The translations under genes were made by a program, and so were the position numbers. The notes under the pieces were generated by a model. It was not told the origin of the DNA. It worked only from the letters and a program-made list of their open reading frames with translations, and ran no database searches. Positions 9,628-19,262 of a stretch of DNA of 64,000 bases are shown piece by piece. The first letter of the stretch is position 1. The number at the start of each line of letters is the position of its first letter. Origin of the DNA: Mesobaculum littorinae (lineage in GTDB: Bacteria; Pseudomonadota; Alphaproteobacteria; Rhodobacterales; Rhodobacteraceae); the NCBI RefSeq assembly GCF_004011175.1, contig NZ_RQXX01000001.1, positions 796,536 through 860,535 of the forward strand, given 5' to 3'.

Positions 9628-10230
9628 TCAGTCCGCGATGACCGTGCGGCAATCCTGCGCGCCGGTTTCGTTATTGCAGTCCACGCGCGCAAGGCCTGCG
9701 GCGTCCGCGCCGCGGGCGATGGACCAGGCGCCGGTCGATTGCGAAACGGCCATCGCCTTGGGCCCCTGGCTGCCGCGGTAGTCGCTCTCAAACGCGGCGG
9801 TGGCCTCGGACGACAGGGTCAGCGACCGGTCGGAGTAGCCCCGCGGCACGATCCGCGCGGCGACCTGGCAGCCGCCGCTGGCGCTGGCGCTGTTGCATGC
9901 GGCAATCGCGGCGCGGTCGGCGGCGGCGACACTGTGATAGCCCACCGCGCTTTGCAGTCCCTCGGACACCAGGCCGTCGGCCGGGGAATAGGCGATGGTC
10001 GTATAGTACCCGATGGGCCCGCCCTGCTGTTCCTCGAAAAGCGGGATCAGCCGTTGCACGGTGCCCTGATCTTCGGCGCTCAGCGCGTTCGAGATCTGCA
10101 GGCCGGTGCGGTCGGCCGCGAAGAGCTGTCCAGCGGCGGTGGATTCGCTGGCTACCTGGGCGGTGGCCCCTCCGGCAACGAGCGTGGCGAGGGCGGCTGC
10201 AAGGCCTGTGGCGCGGATCGCTGCGGTCAT
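9628..10230 (-). CDS. Exported protein of unknown function
   Basis: This 200-residue protein has a clear Sec signal peptide: a short charged start, then a hydrophobic Ala/Leu stretch ending in GGATAQ near residue 25. The mature part has four cysteines, in AACNSASASGGCQ, VDCNN and GAQDCR, which could form two disulfides in the periplasm. I recognise no catalytic motif. The start at 10230 is chosen because GGAG precedes it by a proper distance; an in-frame ATG 15 bases upstream has no better site. It precedes hemA on the same strand, but a gap of nearly 200 bases with a Fnr-like site separates them, so no role in tetrapyrrole synthesis should be assumed. Confidence 0.75.
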   Translation of the reverse strand: MTAAIRATGLAAALATLVAGGATAQVASESTAAGQLFAADRTGLQISNALSAEDQGTVQRLIPLFEEQQGGPIGYYTTIAYSPADGLVSEGLQSAVGYHSVAAADRAAIAACNSASASGGCQVAARIVPRGYSDRSLTLSSEATAAFESDYRGSQGPKAMAVSQSTGAWSIARGADAAGLARVDCNNETGAQDCRTVIAD

Positions 10231-10455
10231 GTCGTCTCCTTCCATATCGGTCCGGGCGGGCGGCCTGGCACTGACCCTGCATGGGCCGGGCCGTGGCGGG
10301 GCCGCGGACCTGATGTGCCGGGCGGGCCCGGCGGTCTGCGTCGCGCCCGCTGACGGGCCGTGGCCCGGGGCGCCCGGCGGATTGCCCCGGGTCGCGCTGG
10401 ACTATGCCCGGCGGGCTGTTAGTGTCCGGACATCTCGCGATCAGGAAGGATTTCC

Positions 10456-11835
10456 ATGACCCTCGACGCCGTTCTGTCCCATATAGACGCCGAACTTCCC
10501 AATGCCACCGACCGGCTGCTGCGGCTGCTGCGGATACCCTCGATCTCGACCGACCCGGCCTATGCCGAGGCCTGCGAGACCGCGGCCGACTGGCTGGTCG
10601 AGGATCTGCGCAGCCTCGGGTTCGAGGCCGAGAAGCGCGCGACACCGGGGCGGCCGATGGTCGTGGGACATGGCGGCGGCGACAACGGCACGGGCGGCCG
10701 CCACGTGCTGTTCTACGGACACTACGACGTGCAGCCGGTCGACCCGCTGAACCTGTGGCACCGCGAGCCCTTCGACCCCGAAGTTCAGGACACGCCCGAT
10801 GGCCGGGTCATCCGCGGCCGCGGCGCCTCGGACGACAAGGGGCAGCTCATGACCTTTGTCGAGGCCTGCCGCGCGATGAAGGCCGCGGGCGTCCCCCTGC
10901 CCCGCATCACCTTCCTCTTCGAGGGCGAGGAGGAGTCGGGCTCGCCCTCGCTCGTCCCCTTCCTCGAGGCGAACGCCGAAGAGCTGAAGGCCGACGTCGC
11001 GCTGATCTGCGACACTTCGCTATTCGCCGAGGACACGCCGGGAATTACCACCATGCTGCGCGGGCTTCTGGGCGAGGAGATCACCATTCGCGGGCCGGAA
11101 CGTGACCTGCACTCGGGCTTCTACGGCGGTCCCGCGATCAACCCGATCCGGGTGCTGTCGAAGATCCTCGCCACCCTGCACGACGACACCGGGCGGATCA
11201 CCGTGCCGGGCTTCTACGACGGCGTGCCCGAACTGACGGACGAGTTGCGCGACCAGTGGCAGGCGCTCGGGTTCGACGACGCGGCCTTCCTCGGGGCCGT
11301 GGGCCTGTCGCAGGCCGCGGGCGAAGAGGGGCGCAGCGTGCTGGAACAGATCTGGTCGCGGCCAACGGCCGAAATCAACGGGATCTGGGGCGGCTACACC
11401 GGCGCCGGCTTCAAGACCGTGCTGCCCGCCGAGGCGCATGCCAAGGTGTCGTTCCGCCTGGTCGGCACGCAGGACCCCCACGCGATCCGCGACAGCTTCC
11501 GCAAGATGGTCGAGGCGCAGCTTCCCGAGGATTGCTCGGTCGAGTTCCATGGCCACGGAGCGTCGCAGGCCAGCGTCATGAACATCTCGGACCCGGCCTT
11601 CGAAGCGGCACGCGAGGCGCTCAGCGACGAGTGGCCGAACGAGGCCGCCTATATCGGCGCCGGCGGATCGATCCCGATCGCGGGGTATTTCAAATCTATC
11701 CTCGGCATGGATTCGATGCTGATCGGCTTCGGTCGCGACGGCGACCAGATCCACAGCCCCAACGAGAAATACGACATGAAGAGCTTCCACAAGGGCACCC
11801 GGTCCTGGGCCCGCATCCTGGACCGGCTGGCATGA
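10456..11835 (+). CDS. M20 family metallopeptidase (dipeptidase)
   Basis: This 459-residue cytoplasmic zinc peptidase belongs to the M20 family (carnosine/Xaa-His dipeptidase-like, ArgE/DapE superfamily). Metal ligands are visible in FYGHYDVQP (His and catalytic Asp) and GASDDKG (bridging Asp). FEGEEESGS holds the catalytic Glu and a ligand. The dimerisation domain insertion follows, and the last His ligand is in DQIHSPNEKYD. The length is typical. GAAGGA precedes the ATG by a good distance. It is the first gene of a plus-strand run with the nucleoside hydrolase, Mrr nuclease, GNAT and SelO genes. Confidence 0.9.
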   Translation: MTLDAVLSHIDAELPNATDRLLRLLRIPSISTDPAYAEACETAADWLVEDLRSLGFEAEKRATPGRPMVVGHGGGDNGTGGRHVLFYGHYDVQPVDPLNLWHREPFDPEVQDTPDGRVIRGRGASDDKGQLMTFVEACRAMKAAGVPLPRITFLFEGEEESGSPSLVPFLEANAEELKADVALICDTSLFAEDTPGITTMLRGLLGEEITIRGPERDLHSGFYGGPAINPIRVLSKILATLHDDTGRITVPGFYDGVPELTDELRDQWQALGFDDAAFLGAVGLSQAAGEEGRSVLEQIWSRPTAEINGIWGGYTGAGFKTVLPAEAHAKVSFRLVGTQDPHAIRDSFRKMVEAQLPEDCSVEFHGHGASQASVMNISDPAFEAAREALSDEWPNEAAYIGAGGSIPIAGYFKSILGMDSMLIGFGRDGDQIHSPNEKYDMKSFHKGTRSWARILDRLA

Positions 11836-11920
11836 GCGGTCTGTCCCACATGCCCCGCGACACCGGCCCGGCCCCCCTGCGAACGGCGTCCTCGGGCGCG
11901 GTAAGCTGCGGGGCCCTGTG

Positions 11921-12859
11921 ATGCGCAAGATCATCATCGACACCGATCCCGGCCAGGACGACGCCGTCGCCATCCTTCTGGCGCTGGCCTCGCCCGAGCT
12001 TGAGGTGCTGGGCATCACTGCCGTGGCGGGCAACGTGCCGCTCGACCTCACGGCGCGCAACGCGCGCATCGTGACCGAGCTTGCCGGTCGGCCCGAGGTT
12101 CCGGTCTTTGCCGGCTGCGACCGGCCGCTGTCGCGCAAGCTGGTGACGGCCGAGCATGTTCACGGCCGCACCGGGCTGGACGGTCCCGTCCTGCCCGACC
12201 CCACCGTGCCGCTGCAGGACACCCACGCTGTCGACTTCCTGATCGAGACGTTGCGGGCCGAACCCGAGGGTAGCGTGACGCTGTGCGCTCTGGGGCCGCT
12301 CACCAACATCGCGGCGGCCTTCGCGCGGGCCCCCGACATCGCGCCGCGCATCGCCGAGATCGTGCTGATGGGCGGCGCCTATTTCGAGGTCGGCAACATC
12401 ACCCCTGCGGCCGAGTTCAACATCTATGTCGACCCCGAGGCCGCGCAGGCGGTGTTCCGCGCCGGCGTACCGCTGACGGTCCTGCCGCTCGACGTGACGC
12501 ACAAGGCGCTGGTCACCACGGCCCGCAACGATGCGTTCCGCGCGCTCGGCACGCCGGTGGGCCGCGCCGTGGCCGAGATGACGGATTTCTTCGAACGCTT
12601 CGACAAGGAGAAGTACGGGTCGAACGGCGCGCCGCTGCACGACCCCTGCGTCACCGCCTACCTGCTGGCGCCCGAGCTGTTCTCGGGCCGTCACATCAAT
12701 GTCGAGATCGAGACCGTTTCCGACCTGACGCGGGGCATGACCGTAGCCGACTGGTGGGGCGTGACGGACCGCCCGGCCAACGCGACCTTTATCGGCGATC
12801 TCGATGCCGATGGGTTCTTTGCGCTGCTGACCGAAAGATTGGGGCGCCTTCGCGGATGA
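11921..12859 (+). CDS. Inosine-uridine preferring nucleoside hydrolase family
   Basis: The 312-residue enzyme hydrolyses ribonucleosides to base and ribose. The calcium-binding N-terminal signature DTDPGQDDAVA is intact. The family motifs GPLTNIA, MGGAYFEVGN and AEFNIYVDPEAA follow, then the conserved late NGAPLHDP that supplies the last metal-binding Asp. ATG 11921 and the immediately preceding GTG 11918 are both usable starts. The stop codon overlaps the start of the Mrr-type gene (ATGA), so the two are probably translationally coupled. A purine or pyrimidine salvage role is likely; the precise nucleoside cannot be read. Confidence 0.92.
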   Translation: MRKIIIDTDPGQDDAVAILLALASPELEVLGITAVAGNVPLDLTARNARIVTELAGRPEVPVFAGCDRPLSRKLVTAEHVHGRTGLDGPVLPDPTVPLQDTHAVDFLIETLRAEPEGSVTLCALGPLTNIAAAFARAPDIAPRIAEIVLMGGAYFEVGNITPAAEFNIYVDPEAAQAVFRAGVPLTVLPLDVTHKALVTTARNDAFRALGTPVGRAVAEMTDFFERFDKEKYGSNGAPLHDPCVTAYLLAPELFSGRHINVEIETVSDLTRGMTVADWWGVTDRPANATFIGDLDADGFFALLTERLGRLRG

Positions 12860-13920
12860 CCATGTGGATGGTCCGTGCCGCGCAGGGCGGCGTCTTCTTC
12901 GACCAGTTCGCCGACCGAGGCCTCGTCTCGGTCGGCTGGTCCGAGGCGGGCGACGTCACCCCCCTCAGGTCGCGCGACGATTTCGCCGCGCGGCTGGCCG
13001 TCACCGAGCTTGCGCCGCAAGACGCGAAACAGGGGGCCAGCGTCCTCTACCGCTTTTTCCGGGTGCTGTCCGAAGGCGACGAGGTCGTGACCTACGACCC
13101 CAACACGCGGACCTACAAGGTCGGACGGATCGCCGGTCCGGCAACCTTGACCGACCAGCCGCTCTCGGCGCCCGCGCTCGAGACGCCGCATGTCTACGTG
13201 CGCCCCGTCACCTGGCTTCACGACACAGCGCGCGAGGATCTGTCTTCGGCGGCCCGCAATACGCTGGGGTCAATCTCGACCCTGTTCCGCATCGGAGAGC
13301 CTGCGCGGTCCGAACTCATGCGGCAGGCGCCGGTTGGAGCGCCGGTCGGCGCCCCGGCCGCGACACCACCTCCTTCTCCGGCCCAGACCGGCAACGTCAC
13401 GGGCGACGCGGAGGAGGAGACCGAGGAAGAAACCCGCGAGGGGCAAAGCTACGAGGCCCTTGCGAAACGGTCGGTCGAACTGATCGCCGACATGGTGACA
13501 CGCCTGTCGCCGCGCGAGATGGAGGAGCTTGTCGCCGGCCTTCTGCGGGCGATGGGCTACCGCACGCGGGTGTCGAAGATCGGCGCCGACCGCGGCCAGG
13601 ACATCCTGGCCTCGCGCGATGGGCTGGGCTTTGAATCGCCGCGGATCCTGGTCGAGGTCAAGCACCGCAGCCGCACCGCGATCACCGCGCCCGATCTGCG
13701 GTCCTTCATCGGCACCCTGCGCGACGGCGACCGCGGGCTCTACGTGTCGACCGGCGGCTTCACCAAGGACGCGCAGTACGAAGCCGACCGCGCCCGCCAT
13801 CCCGTGACCCTGCTGACGCTCGAAGCGCTGGTCGCGGAACTGACCGACCGTTACGAGCTGCTGGATACCCGGTCGCGGGCCCTCATACCGCTGACACCGC
13901 TTTACTGGCCGATCCGATGA
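12856..13920 (+). CDS. Mrr-type restriction endonuclease
   Basis: This 354-residue protein has a C-terminal Mrr_cat nuclease domain, which in E. coli Mrr cuts methylated DNA. The catalytic residues can be seen as Asp249 (GQDI) and the E-x-K pair Glu267/Lys269 (VEVKHR), after the helix [16 protein letters not shown]. The N-terminal 140 residues ([25 protein letters not shown]) resemble the sensing domain commonly found at the front of stand-alone Mrr-like proteins. A Pro/Glu-rich linker (about 155-198) joins the two. The start ATG overlaps the nucleoside hydrolase stop, and its own stop overlaps the GNAT start. No methyltransferase gene is near, so it is probably a solitary modification-dependent nuclease. 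Confidence 0.85.
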   Translation: MTMWMVRAAQGGVFFDQFADRGLVSVGWSEAGDVTPLRSRDDFAARLAVTELAPQDAKQGASVLYRFFRVLSEGDEVVTYDPNTRTYKVGRIAGPATLTDQPLSAPALETPHVYVRPVTWLHDTAREDLSSAARNTLGSISTLFRIGEPARSELMRQAPVGAPVGAPAATPPPSPAQTGNVTGDAEEETEEETREGQSYEALAKRSVELIADMVTRLSPREMEELVAGLLRAMGYRTRVSKIGADRGQDILASRDGLGFESPRILVEVKHRSRTAITAPDLRSFIGTLRDGDRGLYVSTGGFTKDAQYEADRARHPVTLLTLEALVAELTDRYELLDTRSRALIPLTPLYWPIR

Positions 13921-14366
13921 CCGTCAGCGTCACCCTTGCCACGCCGGAGGATCTCGACCGGCTGACACGGCTCGTCGCCGCCTTCCACGCCCATGCGGGC
14001 ATCGTGCAGGAGGACGACACCCGCCGCGCCGCTCTCGCCCCGCTGCTGGAGGGGTCGCCGCATGGCGTGGCCTACCTGATCGGCCCGCCCAAGACGCCCG
14101 TGGGCTATGTCGTCATCGCCTTCGCCTGGTCCGTGGCCGCCGCCGGGATCGAGGGGCGCGTCGACGAGATCTTCGTGCGCGAGGGCGTCCGCGGACGCGG
14201 CATGGCGCGCGAGGCCCTGGCGCTGATCATTCCCGGGCTTGCCCGCCACGGTGTCCGCGCCCTTCATGTCGATGTCGACGCCGACGATCGTCGCACGCTG
14301 GGCCTGACCCGGCGGCTGGGTTTCCGGGCCGCCGACGGGCGGATTTCGACCACCCGCCGGTTCTGA
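13917..14366 (+). CDS. GNAT family N-acetyltransferase
   Basis: This 149-residue protein has the GNAT fold. The conserved acetyl-CoA pyrophosphate-binding loop is seen in [15 protein letters not shown] (R/Q-x-x-G-x-G/A), preceded by the beta-strand EIFV and followed by the later strand [12 protein letters not shown]. The substrate is unknown. Its ATG overlaps the Mrr-type gene's stop codon (ATGA), suggesting coupled translation. The next gene, selO, begins 57 bases later. Confidence 0.85.
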   Translation: MTVSVTLATPEDLDRLTRLVAAFHAHAGIVQEDDTRRAALAPLLEGSPHGVAYLIGPPKTPVGYVVIAFAWSVAAAGIEGRVDEIFVREGVRGRGMAREALALIIPGLARHGVRALHVDVDADDRRTLGLTRRLGFRAADGRISTTRRF

Positions 14367-14422
14367 CCCCCTGCAAAGCCGGGTCGGTCGCGCCTATGTC
14401 TGGGGGGATCAGGAGGCCCGCC

Positions 14423-15904
14423 ATGACCGACACCGCCACCAATTCTGCCGATGCTGCCGCCGATGCTGCCGTCGATACGGGCCGGACGGCAGTGCCTTTC
14501 CGCTTCGACAACAGCTATGCGCGCCTTCCCGACCGGTTCTTCGCCCGCCTCGCGCCGACGCCGGTGGCCGACCCTAGCCTGATCCGCGTCAACCACGCGC
14601 TCGCGCAGGAATTGGGGCTGGATCCCGCCATGCTTGAAAGCCCAGAGGGCGTTTCGATGCTGGCCGGCAACAGCCTGCCCGAGGGGGCGGAGCCGTTGTC
14701 GCAGGTCTATGCCGGACACCAGTTCGGCGGCTGGTCGCCCCGACTGGGCGATGGCCGCGCGATCCTTCTGGGCGAGGTCATGGACAGCGCGGGCCGCCGC
14801 CGCGACATCCAGCTGAAGGGTGCGGGCCCGACGCCGTTCTCGCGCATGGGGGACGGCCGCGCGTGGCTGGGCCCCGTCCTGCGCGAATACGTGGTGAGCG
14901 AGGCTATGGCAGCGCTCGGCATTCCCACGACCCGGGCTCTGGCGGCCGTCAGCACGGGCGAACCGGTGCGCCGGGAACGCGCCCTACCCGGCGCCGTCCT
15001 GACCCGCGTCGCCGCCAGCCATATCCGCGTGGGCACCTTCCAGTACTTCGCCGCAAGACAGGATCACGCGGCGCTGGAAACGCTCGTCGCGCATTGCATC
15101 GCCCGGCACTATCCGCAGGCCGAAGGGCCACTGGGCCTGCTCGACGCCGTGGTGCAGGCACAGGCCGACCTGGTCGCGCGCTGGCTGGGGGTGGGCTTCA
15201 TCCATGGGGTGATGAACACCGACAACTGCTCGATCGCTGGCGAGACCATCGACTACGGCCCCTGCGCCTTCATGGATGCCTATCATCCCGGGCAGGTGTT
15301 CTCGTCGATCGACCAGACCGGACGCTACGCCTATGCCCGGCAGCCCGAGATCGCCGCGTGGAACCTGGCCCAGCTGGCGACGTCTCTCCTGTCGCTGATC
15401 GACCCCGATCAGGACCGCGCGATCGAGCGGGCGAGCGAGGTCGTCAACCGCTTTCCCGCGCGCTTTGCCGCCGCGTGGCTGGATGTCTTCCGCGCCAAGC
15501 TCGGGCTTTCGGGTGCCGAGGAGGGCGACGCCGACCTGATCCAGGCGCTCATGGACCGGATGGCGCAGGGCCGGGCCGATTTCACCCTGACCTTCGCGGG
15601 CCTGCGCGACGGCTCGGCGCGGGCGCAGTTTACCGATCCCGAGGCCTTCGACCGCTGGTCCGAGGCCTGGGGCGCGCGGCGGTCCCGCGGCATGGCGCCG
15701 GACGAGGTCTGGCGCCGGGCCAATCCGCCGGTCATCCCGCGCAACCACCGGATCGAGGCCGTCATCGCCGCCGCGCTCGACGAAGATTTCGGGCCCTTCC
15801 ATGCGCTCGTCGCGGCAACGGGCGACCCGTGGAGCGCCGATGCCGTTTACGCCCTGCCGCCGCTGCAGGACGAGGTGGTCCGCCAGACCTTCTGCGGCAC
15901 CTGA
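14423..15904 (+). CDS. selO: Protein adenylyltransferase SelO (YdiU/UPF0061)
   Basis: SelO is a pseudokinase-fold enzyme that transfers AMP to Ser, Thr or Tyr residues of target proteins, linked to redox homeostasis. Family motifs include [30 protein letters not shown], the catalytic region [11 protein letters not shown] and YGPCAFMD. The C-terminus ends TFCGT. Its Cys sits where selenocysteine is found in eukaryotic SelO, so this is the cysteine form typical of bacteria. The start is ATG 14423, preceded by AGGAGG; an upstream in-frame GTG-type start at 14396 is less likely. The length of 493 is normal for the family. Confidence 0.93.
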   Translation: MTDTATNSADAAADAAVDTGRTAVPFRFDNSYARLPDRFFARLAPTPVADPSLIRVNHALAQELGLDPAMLESPEGVSMLAGNSLPEGAEPLSQVYAGHQFGGWSPRLGDGRAILLGEVMDSAGRRRDIQLKGAGPTPFSRMGDGRAWLGPVLREYVVSEAMAALGIPTTRALAAVSTGEPVRRERALPGAVLTRVAASHIRVGTFQYFAARQDHAALETLVAHCIARHYPQAEGPLGLLDAVVQAQADLVARWLGVGFIHGVMNTDNCSIAGETIDYGPCAFMDAYHPGQVFSSIDQTGRYAYARQPEIAAWNLAQLATSLLSLIDPDQDRAIERASEVVNRFPARFAAAWLDVFRAKLGLSGAEEGDADLIQALMDRMAQGRADFTLTFAGLRDGSARAQFTDPEAFDRWSEAWGARRSRGMAPDEVWRRANPPVIPRNHRIEAVIAAALDEDFGPFHALVAATGDPWSADAVYALPPLQDEVVRQTFCGT

Positions 15905-16235
15905 GCCGCGCGTGGCACCGCCCTCGCGGAAAATGCAAAGAATGCCGCATGTTTTCGCGGAGGTTTCGCATGGCTGCGGCCGCGCACTAACGTCTGGTTA
16001 AACCTGTGCCGCTATCCCGCCGGTGATCCCCGAACGGATGGAGAGCGCAGTTGCAGACCTTCCCCCCCGCCGCGACGGCCCTTGTCGGCGATCCCTTCCC
16101 CCCTGTCCCTTCCGCGAAGCTCCAGCGAGGGGACGGACCCGGGACGCGCCGGGACCGGTCGCGCAGCGGGTTCGCGGACGCTCTCGCGCCGTCCGGCGGA
16201 CCTGCACCTTGTTTCGCTGCCAGGGGGCTGGGCCG
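15905..16235. other. Intergenic region before cheB (331 bases)
   Basis: I see no gene here. A bulged hairpin at 15925-15959 follows the selO stop and may help termination, although no T-run follows it. A -24/-12 (sigma-54)-like element, TGGCAC followed by a GC doublet with GG-N10-GC spacing, lies at 15913-15927. The in-frame open stretch ahead of cheB is Arg/Pro-rich with no family character and is taken as noncoding. Confidence 0.4.
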
Positions 16236-17381
16236 ATGACAGCCGAAACCCCGATCCAGGTGCTGATCGTCGATGACAGCCTGACCGCCAGGGCGACCTT
16301 CAAGGCGCTGATCGCCTCGGACCCCGGGTTGCACGTGCAGGCAACGGCAACCGATCCCTTCGACGCGGCCGAGGTGATGCGCCGGCAGGTGCCGGACGTC
16401 ATGCTTCTGGACCTCGAACTGCCGCGGATGGACGGGCTGACCTTCCTGTCGCAGATCATGCGCCAGCGTCCGATGCCGGTGGTGATCTGCTCCAGCCATA
16501 CGCAGCACGGGTCCGACGCCGCGCTGCGCGCGCTTGAAATCGGCGCGGCCGAGGTCATCGGCAAGCCCAGCATCGCCACCGACGCCGAGCGTAGCGAAGC
16601 GCAGATCCGCATCTGCGACGCGATCCGGGCCGCCGCGCAGGCCCGCCACGGCACGGCAAGGCGGTCGCGGTCCGCGGGTCAGCCTGCAGCGCCCGCCCGG
16701 GCACCGGCAGCCCCCGTCCCGTCCTCTACCGGAAATGGTCCGAAACTCAGCGCGGACGCGATCCTGCCGCGGGCGGCGGCACGGGCGTCAGGCGGGGCGC
16801 TCACCCCTGTCGTGGCCATCGGCGCCTCGACCGGCGGGACCGAGGCGTTGCTGTCGGTCCTGCGCCAGCTGCCCGAGACGGCGCCGCCCGTCGTCGTCGT
16901 CCAGCACATGCCCGAGAAGTTCACCGCAGCCTTTGCCTCGCGGCTCGATGCCCATTGCCGAATAGCGGTGTCCGAGGCGCGAGATGGCGACCAGCTCGTC
17001 CCGGGGCGCGCCCTGATCGCGCCGGGCAGTCATCACCTGCTCGTCGAACGCAACGGCCGCGACTACCGGGTCAAGACGCTCGACGGGCCTTATGTCTCGC
17101 GTCACCGCCCGTCGGTCGATGTGCTGTTCCGGTCTGTCGCGCAAAGCGTGGGCGCCCATGCCATGGGGATCCTGATGACCGGTATGGGCGATGATGGCGC
17201 CCGCGGGCTTCTGGAGATGCGCCAGGCCGGGGCCGAGACGCTGTGCCAGGACGAAGCCAGCTGCGTCGTCTTCGGCATGCCCCGCGAGGGGTTGAAGATC
17301 GGCGCCTCGGACCGGGCCGTGGCGCTTGACCGGTTGCCCGCCGAAATCCTCGAATGGCACAAAGAACGGAGTCCGCGATGA
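16236..17381 (+). CDS. cheB: Chemotaxis response regulator protein-glutamate methylesterase CheB
   Basis: CheB removes methyl groups from, and deamidates, chemoreceptor glutamates to reset adaptation. The N-terminal receiver domain has the acidic pair in IVDDSLTARA and the phospho-acceptor Asp59 in LLDLELPRMDG. After a Pro/Ala-rich linker (about 135-185), the methylesterase domain carries the catalytic triad Ser198 (GASTGG), His224 (QHMPE) and Asp320 (GMGDDG). The start is ATG 16236 with an AGGGGG site. The stop overlaps the start of the next gene (ATGA). No cheR, cheA or cheW is present in the window, so this CheB appears to work with the receptor-like protein encoded directly after it. Confidence 0.93.
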   Translation: MTAETPIQVLIVDDSLTARATFKALIASDPGLHVQATATDPFDAAEVMRRQVPDVMLLDLELPRMDGLTFLSQIMRQRPMPVVICSSHTQHGSDAALRALEIGAAEVIGKPSIATDAERSEAQIRICDAIRAAAQARHGTARRSRSAGQPAAPARAPAAPVPSSTGNGPKLSADAILPRAAARASGGALTPVVAIGASTGGTEALLSVLRQLPETAPPVVVVQHMPEKFTAAFASRLDAHCRIAVSEARDGDQLVPGRALIAPGSHHLLVERNGRDYRVKTLDGPYVSRHRPSVDVLFRSVAQSVGAHAMGILMTGMGDDGARGLLEMRQAGAETLCQDEASCVVFGMPREGLKIGASDRAVALDRLPAEILEWHKERSPR

Positions 17382-18967
17382 CCCTTGCCCGCCCCGCCTC
17401 ACGTGGTTGCCGGATCGCTCCTCTGCGCCAGTCCCTGAGCACCCTGCGTCAGGAGCTGTCGCCCCTGCTGGACGAGGCGCGCGCCGCCGTCGACCGCGCC
17501 ACGCAGGGGATCGAGGGCGAGACCGCCGCGCTCGCCGACCTTACCGAACGGGTGTCGCCCAAGGCGCTGCAGGAGATCGCGCACCTTGCCACGCTGCTGC
17601 AGCGCGAGGCCAAGGCCATGCGCCATGATTTCGAACGCCATCGAACCGCGGCGGATCGTCTGGACGGGCTGGTCGGCGGCGCCCGCCTGAAACTGCAGGA
17701 GCTGCGCAGGCTGGCCCGCGCCGCGTCGCTGGTCGCGATGAACGCGCAGGTCGTATCGGGGTCGATCACCGTCTCCGACGGGACGCTCGACAGTTTTGCC
17801 AAGGACATGCGCGACCTGTTCAGCCAGATGGCGGCGACGCTCGACGGGGTCGAGGTGCGGATGACGGCGGGCCTCGTGCGGCTGGGCGCGCTGCGCCAGA
17901 CCGCGCGGGCGGCCGGGGCCTTTGCCCTCTCCGAGGTCGTGCCCTGCATCGACCAGGTCGTGACGCAGGCCCAGACGCTGTCGGTGGACCGGACCCTGCC
18001 CTCGGCGGCAACGCGGCTGCAAGCGGGGCTCGGGCCCCTGCAACCGCGGTTCGACAAGCTGCGCGCCGATCTTCAGGGCGGCGAGGCGTGGGACCTGCGG
18101 CTCGATCCCGTCGACGCGGCCCTGGCCCGCGCGGCCGCCGCCTCGGGGCCCGACCGGGGTCTGCAAACTGCCGATGCGGCGCAGCGCCTGGCGGCGACGG
18201 CCGCTGCGGGACTGCAGGTGACAGACCCGGCGGCAAAGGCCCTGAGCGGCCTTGGAAGTCGGGTTAGCCAGATGGCCGAAACCCGCACCTCGGAAGGGGT
18301 AGCGGCGGACAGGCTGGCCACGGTGCAGCACCTGACCGACGGGGCGCGCATGCTGGTGGACCGGCTTGCCCGGCTGAAGGAGCTCCAGCGGCCAGATCCC
18401 GACAGCGCGGCCGGAGACACCGACCCGTCCAGCCTGATGACCGGCGTGGTCAGCGGCATCGCCGAACTGGCGGTGTTCGACAGCAAGATGACGATCCTGG
18501 GGCTGAACGCGATCCTCGTATCGTCGCGCATCGGCGAAGAGGGCCGCGCGATGAGCGAGGTCAGCCAGCAGCTGCGCAACCTGACGCGGGATATCACCGA
18601 CGCGCTGCAGGATCTGACGGCCAGCGTCAACGAGATCGCCGATTGCTCCAACGATCTTCCCGCCGCGGCGGACAACGACGAGGCCGGGCCGCCCCCAGAC
18701 CCCGCACGCGAGGCGGCCGACGAGATTTCGCGCCTGGCCGACGACCTCGGCACCTCGATTGCGTCCACGCCGCTCGGCAAGGGCGACAGCACGCTGGGAC
18801 GGGACATCGCCGCCGGGCGCGAAGCTCTGACCGGCGCGAGCGAGCGGTTCGGCCGACTGGCCGCCATGGCCGAGCGGTTGGAGGCGATGGCCGCCGGCGA
18901 CCCCGTCGCCGCCATGGACCGCCCTGCCACTGGGAGCGTCCCACCCGCCCGCCGGGCGGCGGGCTAG
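17378..18967 (+). CDS. Soluble, helical, receptor-like protein coupled to cheB
   Basis: This 529-residue protein is predicted mostly helical, with no signal peptide or membrane helix. Around residues 360-425 it holds a decayed version of the chemoreceptor hairpin tip: SKMTILGLNAILVSSRIGEE then GRAMSEVSQQLRNL. Compare the canonical [20 protein letters not shown]. A second weaker copy lies near residues 105-150 (SLVAMNAQVVSGSI, then DSFAKDMRDLFSQM). The translational overlap with cheB suggests it acts in the same signalling path, perhaps as a soluble receptor or CheB partner. It lacks a recognisable sensor domain. I do not know a named family for it. Confidence 0.7.
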   Translation: MTLARPASRGCRIAPLRQSLSTLRQELSPLLDEARAAVDRATQGIEGETAALADLTERVSPKALQEIAHLATLLQREAKAMRHDFERHRTAADRLDGLVGGARLKLQELRRLARAASLVAMNAQVVSGSITVSDGTLDSFAKDMRDLFSQMAATLDGVEVRMTAGLVRLGALRQTARAAGAFALSEVVPCIDQVVTQAQTLSVDRTLPSAATRLQAGLGPLQPRFDKLRADLQGGEAWDLRLDPVDAALARAAAASGPDRGLQTADAAQRLAATAAAGLQVTDPAAKALSGLGSRVSQMAETRTSEGVAADRLATVQHLTDGARMLVDRLARLKELQRPDPDSAAGDTDPSSLMTGVVSGIAELAVFDSKMTILGLNAILVSSRIGEEGRAMSEVSQQLRNLTRDITDALQDLTASVNEIADCSNDLPAAADNDEAGPPPDPAREAADEISRLADDLGTSIASTPLGKGDSTLGRDIAAGREALTGASERFGRLAAMAERLEAMAAGDPVAAMDRPATGSVPPARRAAG

Positions 18968-19115
18968 ACGCCGCGGCCTGCGCCGTCAGCGCCCTTGCAC
19001 AACTTGTCCGTCCGCCCACGGTCCCTGCGGCCGGACAAGGCGTCCTGAAACGCGCGACCTGCGCCGGCCTAAGCAACTGCCCTTCGAAGGCGCTGCCGCC
19101 CAGGCGTCACCGCAT

Positions 19116-19136
19116 CGCGCCCCATGACGGGGCGCG
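19116..19136. terminator. GC-rich hairpin downstream of the cheB operon
   Basis: A perfect 8-bp stem (CGCGCCCC/GGGGCGCG) with a 5-base loop lies in the 295-base gap between the receptor-like gene and the glycosyltransferase-like gene. It has no T-run, so termination would be weak or Rho-assisted. I see no other feature in the 18968-19262 gap. Confidence 0.35.
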
Positions 19137-19262
19137 CCCCCATCGTCGACCCAAGGGATCGGGCACCGCCCCCTTTTCCCCGGCCCTGCCCAAGGTGTAG
19201 GGGGGGTGGGCGTGCCCCTGTTGCACGTCTGATGGCAATCTATCGACGGCGGACCGACAGGA

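Noticed and set aside
9628-10230. Annotation as a tetrapyrrole enzyme because it adjoins hemA
   Set aside because: It has a signal peptide and no PLP or synthase motif; proximity alone is not evidence.
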